Below are positions 63,510 through 64,000 of a stretch of DNA of 64,000 bases, piece by piece. Location of the stretch: the NCBI RefSeq assembly GCF_014610845.1, contig NZ_JABTCG010000002.1:434001-498000 (forward strand), written 5' to 3'. A program made the translations under genes and the position numbers. Source of the DNA: Maribacter arenosus (lineage in GTDB: Bacteria; Bacteroidota; Bacteroidia; Flavobacteriales; Flavobacteriaceae). Under the pieces are notes generated by a model that saw only the letters and a program-made list of their open reading frames with translations, was not told where the DNA came from and did no database searches. The first letter of the stretch is position 1, and each line of letters begins with the position of its first letter.

Positions 63510-64000
63510 ATGGGAACAAATCGGTTCATAACAGGGAAAACAAAATTTTTGGTCTGGGCCACTTATTTGCTAGGGTTACACATGGTTACCTCCCAAAACC
63601 AAATAACTTTCCGACAATTATCCGTCAAAGATGGCCTCTCACAAAATAGCGCCATTTCCATAGCCCAAGATAGTACAGGCTATCTATGGATAGCCACCCA
63701 AGATGGCCTTAACAAATATGATGGTCGGGAATTCAACATCCACCCATTCAAATTCGTGGATATCACGAAAACCGATTATAGCCATTTGGGTAAAATATAT
63801 CGCGATAAAGAGGGCGGTCTCTGGGTAATCCCTTTAGATAAGAAACTTTATAAGCTAAATCCCCAAAAAAATATTTTTGAAATTTTCCCCGGCCTTGAGG
63901 ATGTTAGTGTACTATTTCAGGACGAGGCCCTAACGTATTGGGTGGGCACCTATTCAAAGGGCGTATATCAATTTGACCCTAGAAATGAGGGTTCGAAAAA
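63510..64000 (+). CDS. Two-component regulator propeller sensor, N-terminal part (cut by window)
   Basis: Open frame from ATG 63510 to the window edge (163 codons). Signal sequence (TKFLVWATYLLGLHMVTSQ), then Reg_prop repeats: FRQLSVKDGLSQNSAISIAQDSTGYLWIATQDGLNKYDG-like pattern (about residues 34-72) and YRDKEGGLWV. This matches the periplasmic propeller of hybrid two-component or LytTR/LuxR-type sensors used for glycan sensing; the output domain lies beyond the window. Confidence 0.85.
   Translation, partial: MGTNRFITGKTKFLVWATYLLGLHMVTSQNQITFRQLSVKDGLSQNSAISIAQDSTGYLWIATQDGLNKYDGREFNIHPFKFVDITKTDYSHLGKIYRDKEGGLWVIPLDKKLYKLNPQKNIFEIFPGLEDVSVLFQDEALTYWVGTYSKGVYQFDPRNEGSK

Overview
The window looks like a chromosomal segment from a marine member of the Flavobacteriaceae (Bacteroidota). 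I infer this from gene content (hybrid-type propeller sensor, LytTR/LytS pair, many exported TIM-barrel and glycan-active enzymes, HemC-HemD fusion, DUF3109, PA0069-type radical SAM), from TAnnTTTG-like -7 promoter boxes close to start codons, and from frequent TTG starts or A-rich leaders in place of strong Shine-Dalgarno sites. I see no rRNA, tRNA or CRISPR array.

Layout. 1-4.5 kb: two divergent phosphate transporters (Na/Pi cotransporter and PiT), each with a PhoU-like tail. 4.5-7.3 kb: exported proteins including a GH33-type sialidase. 7.3-9.4 kb: housekeeping operon yicC-gmk-nadD. 9.5-17.7 kb: a carbohydrate catabolic neighbourhood with three xylose-isomerase-like TIM barrels (one cytosolic, one lipoprotein, one with a Tat signal), a Gfo/Idh/MocA oxidoreductase, a nucleoside/H+ symporter-like permease, DinB and a GH29 alpha-L-fucosidase. 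17.7-19.15 kb: a 1.4 kb gene-poor stretch holding three related tandem non-coding units, which I interpret as small RNA genes on the minus strand downstream of hflX. 19.2-25.8 kb: hflX, a nuclease/phosphatase, a PolB-like exonuclease, ogt, a CBS-domain membrane protein and a serine hydrolase.

25.9-38.2 kb is a heme biosynthesis block: hemA, fused hemC-hemD, hemE, hemF and hemB on the minus strand, an AraC regulator divergent from hemA, and hemH further on; hemJ follows at 46.4 kb. Together these cover glutamyl-tRNA to protoheme except hemL. Between hemH and hemJ lie a MATE pump, a lactonase-like lipoprotein, a REP/RAYT transposase island (41.8-44.2 kb) that has truncated at least one gene and probably a second, and a formylglycine sulfatase preceded by an orphan signal-peptide ORF.

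47-58.6 kb carries an NtrY-like histidine kinase, enoyl-CoA hydratase, a radical SAM protein, HD phosphohydrolase, acyltransferase, bacilliredoxin, a TerB/DnaJ protein, HupE/UreJ, dCMP deaminase, an S41 protease and MarC. 58.6-64 kb carries DUF3109, a TPR LytS-type kinase with its LytTR regulator, two small exported or membrane proteins, and the start of a two-component propeller sensor cut by the window edge.

The most novel signals are the tandem sRNA-like family at 18.2-19.1 kb, the RAYT island whose two near-identical transposase copies share the same in-frame stop, and the periplasm-directed TIM-barrel/oxidoreductase set that may act on 3-keto sugars.
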